Positions 1-10,408 are shown, counted from the stretch's first letter. The stretch is 20,261 nucleotides of DNA from Fonticula alba (GCF_000388065.1 NW_009242972.1:3242463-3262723), one strand, 5' to 3'. Notes: a model not told the origin generated them from the letters alone. Made by a program: numbers and translations.

Positions 1-196
1 CCCCCCGGAGCCGCCCCGTGCCCGATTGCTTGCTCGCCCCTCTCCTCGGCGTGTCTTCCTATCGATCTCTTTGTGTCACTCACAAGGACGATTTTTAGTG
101 GTGGTGCAAGACACACAGCGGGCAATGCTCTCCCTCTCCCAGCTTCGGAGCAAGGCAGAGGGCAGCCATGGTGAAGGTTATGGGGGACGCGGCTGA
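1..196. other. 3' flank of the minus-strand gene, no gene seen
   Basis: This segment follows the TGA of the minus-strand gene and should hold its 3' UTR. I see no canonical AATAAA on that strand and no coding signal. Confidence 0.5.
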
Positions 197-3100
197 TCAC
201 CGGAGTTGGACATGGTTCAGAGGGCTGAAGTCTGGAACCGGGCCGGTGCGAAAGAGCGCGTCATCACTGGCCAGGTCGGCTGGACTCGTAGGTGGATGCA
301 GCTGGTTGAGACGCTCGATGGCCTCTTCGACGAAGGTCCCAAAGGCGGATGGCTGGTCATGGAGAGAAAATGGCCGGAGCCGGCCGAACAGCTGCTGAAA
401 GATGGCTGTAAGGGGCAGTCGGGAGGAGGCAGAAGGTTATGGAGGGGGAGAGAGGAAGAGATAGGGTGGTCAGAATCCCAGGTCAGGAGGTGGAAAGAGA
501 GAGAGAGGGAGAGAGAGAGAGAGGGAGGGAGAGGAAGAGGGAGAGGGAACGGTGCGCGGGAAATGGGGCCGCGCTTGTTGGGCACGCATGCGCACATGTG
601 TGGTCTTGCCTGAGCCCGGCTACGAGAGCCCAGTCGGCCGACGTGTCACAGCCGAGCAGCAACGAAGCCAGCTGCTCAGCCGGTTCATCATCCTCGTCCA
701 TGTCCAGAGAGCAGATCTACCAGGACGAGGCAGAAACGGAGGCGTCAGGATCGATAGAGAGGGGGACTGTGCACATTTGCATGTGCAAATCGTGCATGGC
801 GACCACGCCCGGCAATGGGAGGGGCGACATCGGGGACGGGGGATAACGTACCGGGTCGGAGGGGATGCGCTTTTGCAGGAGATGCGTCACACGAAGTGAG
901 AAGTGGGCTTTCAGATAGCAGGAGGTGATCAGGCTGCAGGGTGACGGATGAGGAGGATGTCAGCCGTGGGATATTGCGCGCGCGCGCGCATAGATCAGTA
1001 TGTGTCAATGTGCGTGTGGGAGGAAGGCTCGTTTCCATTCCCCATTTGTAGCATCGTGCGATGACGTGCTTCCATCGCTCCCTCTCTGCGCCTCTTCGCC
1101 ACCCCAGGCCCCACCTCAACCGCTGCCGCCATGCATACCTGAGAAGCTGCAGACTAATTGCAAGAGCCCGCCCGTTGGCTGAAGCCACATCGGCCAGACC
1201 CAGCTGCTGAATGAGGTCGTAGCCTTGATTCCGCAAGCGGAAAATGTACCGGCTGAAGGCCGGCCAGAGGGTGGCGTTCTTTTGGTCGTGCTGCAGAAAG
1301 AGGACCGCCGAGCACAAGTACAGAAAGAGGTACCGGCGAAGAATTTGCAGCAGGCCCTCGCTGCTGTAGTCGCGGTCGGCCGGGGCCGAGCGCATGCGCT
1401 CCTGCAGCCGCGTAACCATGGCCGGGATGTTGCGCGCTTCGCGGAAACGCTGGAGGAAAATTTGCGTGCTGATGACCGCGTCGCCGAGGCTGCGGAGTTG
1501 CCTCGACAGGAGCAGGTGGTCACGCTCGGGGGATGGCGGGCCAACGGCACTGGCCGGCGCCACGGCCGACATGCCATCCCCGCCCGAGACGCGGCCGGTG
1601 CGTGCCTGCCGGGGGGGAGGATCGTCGCGTGGGTCGTGAGTCGAGCTGTCGCGCAGCCGACTGCCGGGACGCGTGCCGGCCGGACGCTTGCGAGGCCGGT
1701 CGCCGGGCGAGACACTCCGCGATCGGCCATTTCCAATGACACGGTCCCGCCGGCTGACCCGATCATCGCTAGCCGCCAATCGAGTGGGTCCGGAGCGCGC
1801 CCGACCACGAGGAGTGTCCGACTCTTCGTCGGTGCTGTTGCCGCCATTGTCGAGGTCCGAAGAGAGGCCCCGGTTTGTGGTCCGTCCTGCGGGCCGCCCG
1901 GCGGGGGCACTGTTGGGACGAGCGGGCCGTGTGTCCGTTGCTGTGAATGCCTGCTGATCCGCTCGGGCCCGGTCAAAGCGCTCCGCATCCGGGGCCTCGT
2001 CATCGGACTCCCAGTTGAAGGGGACCTGGTCGGCGGCCCGGCGAGGGTGCCGAGACCGACGGAGGTCGGATGCCGGGGAAACCGATCGGCGACCCCTCGA
2101 GGAGGAAGGCACGGGGGAGGCCGAGCGCCGACGCCGCGCGGTGACAGGCCCCGGGGAAATGGATCGCCGAGAACGAGGCGAGGAGGGAGAGATCGAGGGA
2201 CGCCGGCCGCGGGAAGGCACAGAAGAGGAAGAGGAGGAGGAGGAGGAAGAGGAGGAGGAAGAGGAGGAGGAAGAGGGGGATGGACGCCGGAGATGGTCCA
2301 TCTCGTCGGAGGAGGCACGCGACCGGGGGGACGGCCGGGGCGGCAGCCGGCTTTCGGGCTCCGCGCCCCGCCGGGAGGCCGATGCACGACGTGCCACCGA
2401 CGGGGGCGACCGCGACCGGGATCGCGATTGGGACTGGGAATGGGGCCGCGATGGCGACCGTGACCGTGACCGTGACCGTGACCGTGACCGTGACCAAGAC
2501 CGGAGGGTGCGCGACCGCGACCGCGGCCGCGGCGAGGGCGATCGCGATGGAGTAACGCGGATTTCCGGACGCCGGGGCCGCGAGGCCGCGGGCCGATCAA
2601 GATCGCGGGTGGCATCCGATTGAGATCGAGAACGGGGCCGGTCGAGTGTGTCGATTTCCGAGGCCGAGTCCGGCCGGAGCCGGCTTGTGGCGGTGCCAGG
2701 ACCGGTGCCCGAGTCGCCTGCGTGGGCGGTGGCGCCCCGGTGGAATCGCGACACGTCGGATCCCAAATGACGCCGGGGCGATGGATCGCGCGCCGGAAAG
2801 GCCGCCACGGAGCGTAGGTCCGGGCTGCTTGGGTGCGAAGCGCCTCCGCCCTCGGCCGCCGAGGTGCCGGTGCCGGTGCCGGTGCCGGTGCTGCTGCTAC
2901 GCCGGTCGCTGCGCTGGCGCTTCAGCGGAGGGGGCGAGTGCTCAGCTGTCGTTGGCGGCGTGGTGCTTGACAGGAGGCCGGTGCCTAGGATGGTGTGGAG
3001 ATGGATGTGGTGGCGGGCAGGCCATTTACGGAGTGAATACGGCGCAGGTGATGGGGCTGGTCATGCGGGATGTGGGAAAGGGATCGAAAAGAAGGAGCCC

Positions 3101-4115
3101 AGGGCGGAGGGGGCAGCCTACCCTTGGAAATGGAACCCCCACTGTCGGAGGGGCTCTCGGCATCAGTGGTTTCCCCCAGGGACCCAGGAGAGAGCCCCTG
3201 TGTGGGGGAGTCTGATATCCGCTTGCGGTCGGGCATGTGCTTGTCTGCCAAGGCTTTTTTTGGGGAGGGGGAGGTAGAGGGGTGAGAAAGTGCAAGAAAA
3301 GGGGGAAAGAGAAAGAAGGAGAGAGGGCGAGAGAGGGCGAGAGAGGGCGAGAGAGGGCGAGAGAGGGTGAGAGAGGGTGAGAGAGGGTGAGACGGAGCGA
3401 CATGAGTTGGTGGTGGATGGGCAGATATGTGTGTGTGTGTGTGTGTGTGTGTCTGTGTTGGTGTGCAAGTGTGCTCGTAAGCACCACAACCTGAGACTTA
3501 CCTGCTTTCTGTGAGGAGAAAATCGCGTCGAAGCGGCGGATCTGCTCGAAGACCACTGCCGGCATGGGCTCCGGCAGGATTGCCATGCGCTGAAATTGGG
3601 CACAAAGCAAGGAGCGAGAAGGAGGTGAGTGCGGGCCCAAGGCAGGGCGAAGCAGAAAGCGAGAGAGCGAGAGAGCGAGAGAGGACGCTGGAAGGGGGGG
3701 GGGGGTGGATAAAGACGCGGGTACTTACGGCGAGGATCTGGTTGGTTGTGAGGGTGTGGGGCTGAGGGAAGGGAGGACAGCCGGGGCGAGGAGGCCGCAT
3801 ATTAGACAACAGCACGACCGGCAAAAGGGTGAGAGGAGGGAACAACATCGGCGAACGATCGGGGCGCGGACGCACAGGCTGATGCGCGAACCCAAGCAAG
3901 GCGTCGGACTGCTGGGAGAGGGGCGGTTGGCCGGCCGGCTTTAGCCCGAGGGAGCCCCCGGAAGCCGGCGCTACCGGTGCCAGACTCCCGGGGGAGCCGA
4001 TGGGGCTGGGGTGGCTGTCGCCGCGGCGCCCAGACGCCGGGGCTCGGGTTCGGACGTGCGAGTAGATACTGAAATTCGAGCTGTCATTGTATGGCGCCGG
4101 CGAATCCAAGGGCAT
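197..4115 (-). CDS. Arg/Ser-rich protein of unknown function, seven exons
   Basis: Not assigned to a family. Exons, read on the minus strand: 4115-3729, 3589-3502, 3244-3122, 2984-1139, 933-852, 716-596 and 405-197, with TGA at 199-197. All junctions are GT-AG and phases agree (0,1,1,2,0,1), giving about 951 residues. The 716-596 donor is the least certain; a nearby GC donor breaks phase. The first ATG (4115) directly follows a possible acceptor (AG at 4120-4119); the frame is open upstream to 4370 but has no ATG. Residues 1-200 are Pro/Ser-rich and end with a KHMPDRKRIS segment. A basic KRQRSDRR motif follows near residue 225, then RS/SR dipeptides (about 315-395), a 20-Ser run (about 435-454) and more RS-rich sequence. 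From about 685 the character changes to amphipathic helices with few Ser, including the QILRRYLFLYLCSAVLF and IFQQLFGRLRPFS stretches. RS dipeptides and basic clusters suggest a nuclear, perhaps RNA-processing or transcription role; this is inference. The helical end might be a scaffold of the AFF C-terminal type, but I could not confirm that. Confidence 0.68.
499..534. repeat. (GA)n-rich tract in last intron of minus-strand gene
   Basis: Imperfect GAGAGA tract. On the coding (minus) strand it is a long CT tract lying upstream of the acceptor at 406-407, in intron 595-406. This resembles the (TC)n inside a SNARE-gene intron at 9247-9288. Confidence 0.8.
2220..2279 (-). repeat. (GAG/GAA)n tract encoding poly-Ser
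   Basis: Purine triplets on the plus strand read as TCC/TCT serine codons on the minus strand, giving about 20 consecutive Ser in the Arg/Ser-rich protein. Mixed TCC and TCT codons mean it is not a pure microsatellite, consistent with some selection for the amino acid or with age. Confidence 0.9.
2456..2496 (-). repeat. Hexanucleotide (CCGTGA)n encoding RS dipeptides
   Basis: Near-perfect six-base repeats on the plus strand translate on the minus strand as alternating Arg-Ser. The RS core of the protein has therefore grown, at least partly, by hexamer slippage. Confidence 0.85.
2864..2891 (-). repeat. Hexanucleotide (GGTGCC)n encoding Gly-Thr repeats
   Basis: Four to five copies of a GGTGCC unit lie near the 5' end of the large exon of the minus-strand gene. 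They translate in its frame as Thr-Gly-Thr-Gly just after the basic KRQRSDRR motif. Confidence 0.8.
3321..3390. repeat. 10-base minisatellite, seven copies, in an intron
   Basis: Seven exact-length copies of a decamer: four of GAGAGGGCGA (3321-3360), then three of GAGAGGGTGA (3361-3390). They differ at a single position. The array lies inside the 257-base intron 3245-3501 of the minus-strand gene, where it is CT-rich on the coding strand. Confidence 0.95.
3429..3452. repeat. (GT)n microsatellite in intron
   Basis: Twelve GT units, followed by a short imperfect GT stretch, in the same intron as the decamer array (3245-3501). On the coding strand it is (CA)n just downstream of the GTAAGT donor. 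Confidence 0.9.
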
Positions 4116-4778
4116 TATCTGCGCAGCCGGGGCGAGAAGGACAGGGAGATGGAGGAGGAGGCGGGGGAAAGCACTTTCTGCCGCTGACTCGCTCTCTTGC
4201 TCACTCCTCTTGTGTGATGCGTTGCTGGATGGGGAGGGCGGGGGGATAGCCAGAGGTCCTTGTCGAGGAACGGGACGGGAGGAGGAGGTGGAGGAGGAGG
4301 GGGTGGGGGAGGAATGGGAGGGGGAGAAAGGAGGGATGGGAGGCCGGAAGCCTGAGAATGCTAGAAGCAAAGCCGAGTCGCCGGGGACATCAGGGCAGTC
4401 GGTTCTTCAAGGGGACAGGGAGGAAAAGGAGGCTGGCGGGGGGGGTGCGGAGTGGGACAGGGGGTAGGCGTGCCAGTGGATCTCTCTGGCGACGCAGGGC
4501 AGCGACAAACCAGCAAACCAGGAACCGGGGGGCGAGGGAGCAGGCGCAGGAGGGTGTGGAGGAGTGTCAAGGGCTGCGGAGGCTTCCCCTGCGGGGCCGG
4601 GGATGCTTCCCCTTCGGCGGCCGGCGGTTGCGGGCCAGTGTGCGGCGTGAGAGCTGGCTCCTTCTCCCCTCGGCCGCTGCCTTTCCTGGTGTGTGTATGT
4701 GTGTGTGCCGCTCAGGCAACCACATCATGTCTGTTGGCGACGCCCGACGCACCATGCTACCACTTGCCAGGGGGTCCC

Positions 4779-4797
4779 GGGGGGGGGGGGGGGGGGG
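4779..4797. repeat. 19-base poly-G run
   Basis: Uninterrupted G run in the divergent intergenic region. It is the longest G run in the window and a likely place for length errors in an assembly. Confidence 0.95.
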
Positions 4798-6255
4798 AGG
4801 CCGATCTCCCTGTTCTGGCGCGAGCCCGACGCCCTGATCCCCCTCGCCCAGGGCCATTGCCCCTGCACCCTCATGGTAACCTATCCAACACCAGAGGGAC
4901 TCCCGGCCGGCCTGTTGCCCGCCTGGGCGTGTGCGTAAGCCCGGAGGGGGGCCGGCTCAGGCGTCAGCATGCGCGGTGCCGGGATCTGGCAGGCCCCGGC
5001 GGGCGAGGCAGGGCAAGACGCACGATTGGCACATCCGACCGCGCGTGGATCGGGCCCGGCCGAACGCGGGGGGATTTTATTTTCCGCCCCGCCCCGCCCC
5101 GCCCCGCCCCCCCCCCCCACCCCCCCCTCGGGCGCACGCATACACACGCACACCCCCGCTCGCGCGTGCACACGTACCAAGCCGTCCCCGGAACGCGGAG
5201 TTGTGGGAGGTTGCCGCGTCGCTGGACCAGTCCGGCTGTAGTGCTGCCCCCCGTGCCCACCCCCATGGGGGGGGGGGGGGGACTCTGCCGCACTCCAACT
5301 GCCCAGTCCCTATCGCCTGGCGCGGCAGCCGGGCCGGGCCCGCGATCGGGGGGAGGGGGGGGGGGCCCCGGCGGGCGTGTGGATGTGCGATCTTTGCTCA
5401 TGTCGCTCTTTTGGGCCGGGAAGATACCGCGCCCCTTGTGCCAGGTCCCCGGTCTCGGGCCGCGTCCCGGATGTGGCGAGGCGCCCGGCCGTCGAGGAGC
5501 AGCGGATTGAGGGGTGCGCAGGCGGGACCCGGGTGCGCAGGCGGGGGCGCGGGGGCGGGGGCGGGGGGGGGGGGCGGGGGGAAGGGGCAGCACGAGATGG
5601 GAGAAAACCCCCCGGAGCCCGAGCACGGGCCGGGAACACAAACGCGGACCCGAGTGTACCGGCGATAGGAAACGGGCGAATGCGGCGGCGCGCCCGGGTT
5701 CGGACCGGCCCGGGGCGCCCGGCCAGGCGCTATCGTGCCATCTTAACCCTCGGCCCGGCACCAGTGCCGCCAGGTGTGCGTGCGTAGGTGCGTGCCGAAA
5801 CACGTACGGCCGCGCGAACCGGGGGTGCGTGGCAGCGCGGGGGTGATAACGCGGTTTGGGCGGCGCCTGGCGCGGGTGATTTCCCTCGGGCGGAGGGCCG
5901 GCAAGCCGGCGGGGGTGTCAGCAGCTTGCTTGTGAGAGCGCGCGTTCGGGGGGGTGTTTACACACCTGCACTCCCTGGCCGCATGCATCTTCCCCGACCG
6001 GGTGGGCTTTTCCTTTTCCCGGCTGGGCCGCCGGGCGGGGGGGCGGCGGGGGGGGGGGTACTCCTCCGCCCCCTGGCTTTCAGAAAAAAGTGAAAAATAA
6101 AAGAGCGCGGCCCTGGGAAGGCATCTTCCCGGCCGGGTGCCTCCCTGGCCTCTATTTTTGGGCGACGCCTTGTCGGCTCTGCAAGTTGGTGCCCCAGCGC
6201 CGGCCCGGCGAACACGAAGGGGCCCCCGTCCCCGGGGGCAACGCGCGCCCATGCT

Positions 6256-6261
<6 letters not shown>

Positions 6262-6294
<33 letters not shown>
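6262..6294. repeat. (CA)n microsatellite
   Basis: About sixteen perfect CA units in the divergent intergenic region. Apparent poly-His-Thr or Cys-Val reading frames across it are artefacts of the repeat. Confidence 0.95.
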
Positions 6295-6297
<3 letters not shown>

Positions 6298-7662
6298 CGC
6301 CCGGTCCGCCCCGGCCCCGACCCGGGCCCGGGCCCGAGCCCGCCCCAACCAGCCTCCGGGCCCGCCCGGTTTCGGACCGCCCTTCGGTCCTCGGGCATGC
6401 GCGCTTGGACCGGGCATCTCTAAGGACGGGAGCGGGACATGGGGGAGAGGGGGGGGGCCTGTGCCAGACACACCACGGGCGCTCCAGACAGCTGAAGATG
6501 CGTGGGGGATCTCCCCGCCCGGCGCCTCGCCTCGGCCCACCCCTAACCATGGAATTATGCAACCACCCAACGACAGGGCCACCACGCCCCGCACGGAAGA
6601 CTCGCCCGGCCACGGATGCCCGCTGCATGCTCATTCCCGGCCTCACCGGCGCTCCCTGGTCGCATTCGCCGCGAGACCCCGACAGCGGTCCGCTCCTGTG
6701 GCAGGAAGATATTTGGTTATCGTTCCTCCGCCCCCTCCCTGGCCGGTATTCTCGCCCTCCTCTTCTCCTGCTTTTCTCCTCAGCCTCTTCTTCTTCTTCT
6801 TCTTCCTCCCGCGCGGGTCTCTTTCTCTCACTTCCTCCTGGGGCCTTGTGCCTGGGCAGGGGTGTAAAGGAAAGAAGCGCGAAGGCTTCCGCTCCCGGTG
6901 TCCCCCCCCCCCCCCGGGGCCGCATCAGTGGGGGCGGGGCAGTATTAAGCAGCCTTGTCAGATGCCAACCGAGTGCCAGTCACCCGGCGACCTTCTGGAA
7001 ACATTCTCCCCGCCAAAGGGCCCCCGGGGCCCGGTCGGGCCACTCATACGCCCCGGCAGGCTGGTTAGCACATGCATACACACCACACACACACTCACAC
7101 ACTCACCACGCCCCCCTTGCGCTTACATGTCTGCACACGGCGGGCACCGCGGCCCAGACGCCCGCCCAGTCAAGCTACGCACATGCAGCCGTGTGTATTT
7201 TTGTCGGCGTCTTGGACCGAGGAGGGGAAGGGGGGGGGGGGGGCGGGTGCATTTCGCGCCGTGGCAGGTGTGTCACTGGCGAGCGCTCCGCTTGTGCTAT
7301 GAGTTGGCAGTAGCGCCCTCGATGCCAAAAGTCATGTTACCCGCCGTCGTGTGACGTCAAAAGGGCTCCCTGGCCGGGCGTCCGGGCATGGGCTCGATCG
7401 TTGGCAGCACATCGGTGTTATTGTTTCTCCCCACCATCGTCATCCGTCCGGGCGCCTGTGGCCCCTCACCTCTCTCGCCCTCGCCCTCGGGGAACAGCCA
7501 CCGGGGCGGCGGCCGTCGGTCTTCTCGCTGAGAAATGGGACACAGGACCTCTGCTTGCCTGGGAGGCGGGTGGGACTGCATGGGACAGGAGAGGATCGAC
7601 AAGAAGTCTGGATGGCTAGGGAGGAGCCTGGACGCGTGTGTCTGAGAAAGAGATAACAAGAC

Positions 7663-7667
7663 AGAGA

Positions 7668-7707
<40 letters not shown>
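7663..7707. repeat. (GA)n tract
   Basis: Imperfect GAGA repeat with a near-pure core of about 26 bases. It lies 100 bases before a complementary (TC)n tract at 7807-7860, so the two could pair as a large inverted repeat upstream of the SNARE gene. Confidence 0.85.
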
Positions 7708-7708
<1 letters not shown>

Positions 7709-7806
7709 TGGCAAAGTATCTTGGAGAAGTGGTCCTGGCGCGAGACGACGGGCGGGGGCAGCAATAAATGCCGGGCCATCGTGGTCACCCCCTCATTAGC
7801 TGGTAG

Positions 7807-7820
7807 TCTCTCTCACTCAC

Positions 7821-7860
<40 letters not shown>
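7807..7860. repeat. (TC)n tract upstream of the SNARE gene
   Basis: About 54 bases of TC with short interruptions at the left end. It ends about 155 bases before the SNARE start codon and leads into a C/T-rich segment that runs up to the ATG. It may be part of the promoter or 5' UTR. Confidence 0.85.
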
Positions 7861-7862
<2 letters not shown>

Positions 7863-8014
7863 GCTGCTTGCCCTCCTCCGCTGCGGCGGCCCCTGCCCCC
7901 TCCCCCTCGCCCCCCCCCCTTTCTCGCCCTCCCGGCCCCTGCCCCCTCCTCCTCGCCTCACCTCGTTGCCGGCCCTTTCTTCGGCACCTTCCCCCGCCCC
8001 TCGTTTGGACTGCT

Positions 8015-9243
8015 ATGCCCTCGATACAGGTGACCCAATATTCCTGGTGCGCAGTCGCCTGGCCAGCAATCGCCGTCCCCCCTGCTCCCTGGCGGCCTGC
8101 TCACCTTCTGCATCAGGGACAATGATCTTGAAAATGCCTCCACCCTGCTGAGCGATCTGTCCCGATCGGCGCTCAGCTCGCCGGTCGCCTCGCCCGACGC
8201 ATATGCCGGCGGCACCGGGTCCCTGCTGGAGTCCATCCGGTCCATCGAGGAGTCCCTGCGGCTTCTGGAACAGGCCCTTGAAATGCATGTTGCTCAGAAT
8301 CTCATGTGCGTGTGCTGCCCGCACGCCCGGGCGAGCGGCCCTCCCGCCGGATTGCGCCACGCATGTGCCCCCGATCGCCGGGCACTCTCGCTGCCCCGGC
8401 TGCAAGACTGATGTACATACTCCTCCCTCGGTGGCATGCCCGTGGCAATGCCCAGCTCGCAGAAGCAGTATCACCTGCGTAAGGGTAACCTCCAGCTTGT
8501 GCGCGGTCAGCTGGATGACCTTCGCCAGACCATCCGGTACGGGGCCCCCCTAGGGCGCCGCTTTGCCGGGCCCCTGCTGTCCTGCCGGCACGCATCCGCC
8601 TGACAAGCTGCCCATCCGCCCCTCCCCCGGCCCGGTCCCAACAAAGTACCGCCGCCGCAAATGCCCCGCGCAGCCGCCGGGCCTTCGGGGCCGGTGGACG
8701 AAGCGACGGCTCCGAAAGCCAGCCCCTTCTCGCTTCCGGAGCCGAACATTACTCCTACACCGACCCGCAAACGGCGCTCCTCCAACAGCAGGACATCATG
8801 AGCCAGCAGGACCAAAGCATCGCACGGCTGGAGGAGGCCGCCCGCCTGCAGAAGGAAATCGCCATCTCCATTCGGAGCGAGGTCAACGACCAAGTGGGTG
8901 CGTGGGTGCCCCATTCTCGGGGGCTGCTCCTCCGTTTGCCCATGTGCTTCCGCCCGGCTCCCGGGCCCTGGGGGATTGCTCGGCTCCTCACGCTCGGCCT
9001 TGGGCGTTCCACTCTATTCCCATCTCCTGCGTGCTTGCCCCCCACCCCCCTCATCCACTGCTGACCATTCCCCCCCCCTCCCTCTCCTCCCCCAACCCGG
9101 CGGCCCCTCCGTCCCCGTTCCACCTCCACAGACATGCTGGACGGATTGATTGAGAGCTCCGCCAAGACGGAGCAGCGTTTGGTCGAGGAAAATCGCAACA
9201 TGCGCCAGTACTCCACCAAGGCAAAGATCGGCGGTACGTCTCG

Positions 9244-9288
<45 letters not shown>

Positions 9289-9807
9289 GCTTGTCCCCCC
9301 GGGGCCCCCTCACCCTGCGCCTCGGCTGGCGGTGTGGGCGGGTCCGGGATTTTCCGTCTCCTTTCTCCGCTCGGGCGGCTGGGTCGCCGTCGCCACCGCC
9401 GAGATGCCAACCCTCCTGCGGGGACCGCCTGGGCACCAACGCATCCATTGACACTCATCGGATCTCCTGGACCCCTTTTTCTCTTTCCCCCCGCCCGCCT
9501 CTTGTTGCGGCCGCGGTCGGGGACACGCTCACACTGTCACCTGTGTGGGGACGGACGGGGGCGCGCGCGCGCCCCGGCATGGCACCACCCCGGCCGCCGG
9601 CGCGCCCTCCAGGCTCCATGTGTCTTGTGGCGTCCTTGATTGTGGCGGTTGTCGTGCTCATCTTCGTCCTGTTGTGCTCTGTGGGGGGGGCGCTTGGGGT
9701 GGTGCTCCCCCTCGTGGGTGTCGGGTTTCGTGTCCCCCCCCCCCCCCCCCCCCCGCCCTGCTCCGGGTCCTCCTTCAGCGCCAAACCACCAGTGCAATAT
9801 ACGATAA
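8015..9807 (+). CDS. Syntaxin-6/Tlg1-like Qc-SNARE
   Basis: Membrane-fusion SNARE, expected to act in traffic between endosomes and the trans-Golgi. Proposed exons: 8015-8046, 8117-8305, 8456-8536, 8674-8897, 9132-9233, and 9613 to 9680 or 9713, then probably a short last exon 9793-9807 ending TAA. Phases join throughout, giving 236-247 residues (human syntaxin 6 has 255). Residues about 30-100 match the helical N-terminal domain of syntaxin 6: a LLESIRSIEESLRLLEQAL helix, then YHLRKGNLQLVRGQL, which aligns gap-free with the family's FNLDATELSIRKAFI. The SNARE motif spans about 141-200, with QQDQSIARLEE at its start and the zero-layer Gln in EVNDQVDML at about 174. A hydrophobic anchor (CLVASLIVAVVVLIFVLL, about 213-230) follows. 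Weak points are the ATG, the acceptor of exon 4 (8674; 8647 also keeps frame) and the exact C-terminus. The family is secure; the subfamily is likely. Confidence 0.8.
9247..9288. repeat. (CT)n in SNARE intron
   Basis: Pure CT repeat of about 40 bases beginning a few bases after the GTACGT donor at 9234, in intron 9234-9612. Confidence 0.9.
9734..9754. repeat. 21-base poly-C run near the SNARE 3' end
   Basis: Uninterrupted C run after the membrane-anchor exon. If retained in the reading frame it would add a Pro run after the anchor, which is not SNARE-like. I therefore place it in a final intron, before the possible acceptor AG at 9791-9792. Confidence 0.9.
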
Positions 9808-10408
9808 TCCACCCTTGCGAAGCCGTCTTGATTGTTTATGGCGCCCCGGCGCATTCCTTCGCCGGGGACGCGTGCTCGCAAGGGCAAGCGCTGTCACAGG
9901 CCCGGGCCATGATGGCCTGGCCCCCTTTTTCCTGCACATGGAGCCGGCCCAGCAGCCGGGGGCCCTGTCGATCTCCGGCTCAGATCGCCCGTCCGAGGCG
10001 GGAGGAGGGCAAAAAGAAAAAAGCGCCCCCGCCGCAATGCGACATCCAGCCGGGCAGATGCGACGCGGGCTTGCTTGCCAGCCGGTCCGGGCTGGGTCGG
10101 ATCGATCCTCGACGTCGAATCTGGCCCGCGCGCCCCGAGAAGGCCTCTCCCTTTTCGGGCAGCGGGCCGGCCCGTGTGCACCACCGGAGACACCCCTCTG
10201 CCGCTCCCACCCCTTCACGGGCGCCCCTCCCTCTCTCCCCTCCTCAACTCCTGCACGCATATTTCATGCGCACGCTTGCGTGTGAATTCTTTCTCCCACG
10301 CACACACACACACACACACACACAAGCCCCGGCCAGCCGTTCGTGAGCCTTGCTCTGGCATATGGAGGGCCGCATCTCGGAAGCACCAGGCCTCCATCCT
10401 CTCGGGCG
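9808..10408. other. Intergenic region between SNARE and glycosyltransferase genes
   Basis: About 600 bases with no supported gene. The distal half becomes C/T-rich (about 10195-10255) and ends with a (CA)n tract (10302-10324), about 85 bases before the next ATG. This is a likely promoter and 5' UTR of the glycosyltransferase gene. Confidence 0.55.
10302..10324. repeat. (CA)n upstream of the glycosyltransferase gene
   Basis: About eleven CA units, 85 bases before the proposed ATG at 10409 and preceded by a C/T-rich segment. Confidence 0.9.

Larger units (their letters stand above)
4116..8014. other. Non-coding region between divergent genes
   Basis: About 3.9 kb separates the starts of the minus-strand Arg/Ser-rich gene and the plus-strand SNARE gene, so it must contain both promoters. 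Open frames here are long only because GC-rich DNA lacks stop codons. Their translations are Pro/Arg/Gly/His-Thr low complexity with no domain I recognise. It contains a 19-G run (4779-4797), CCCCG repeats (about 5085-5110), G runs at 5267-5281 and 7230-7243, and (CA)n, (GA)n and (TC)n tracts. Both genes have a pyrimidine-rich coding strand in the last 200 bases before ATG. No tRNA or rRNA was found. Confidence 0.6.

Noticed and set aside
745-1136. Read-through of the Arg/Ser-rich frame past 1139 to a stop at 745
   Set aside because: The translation loses its helical character after LQLLR, where a GTATGC donor lies. Splicing to 933 restores a helical segment in the right phase.
3321-3390. Decamer array as a CRISPR-like repeat
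   Set aside because: Units are contiguous with no spacers, and the setting is a eukaryotic intron.
6090-7354. Two overlapping plus-strand frames of over 400 codons
   Set aside because: They are Pro/Arg/Thr-His low complexity and run through (CA)n, CTT and poly-G repeats. No motif and no plausible splice-phase chain.
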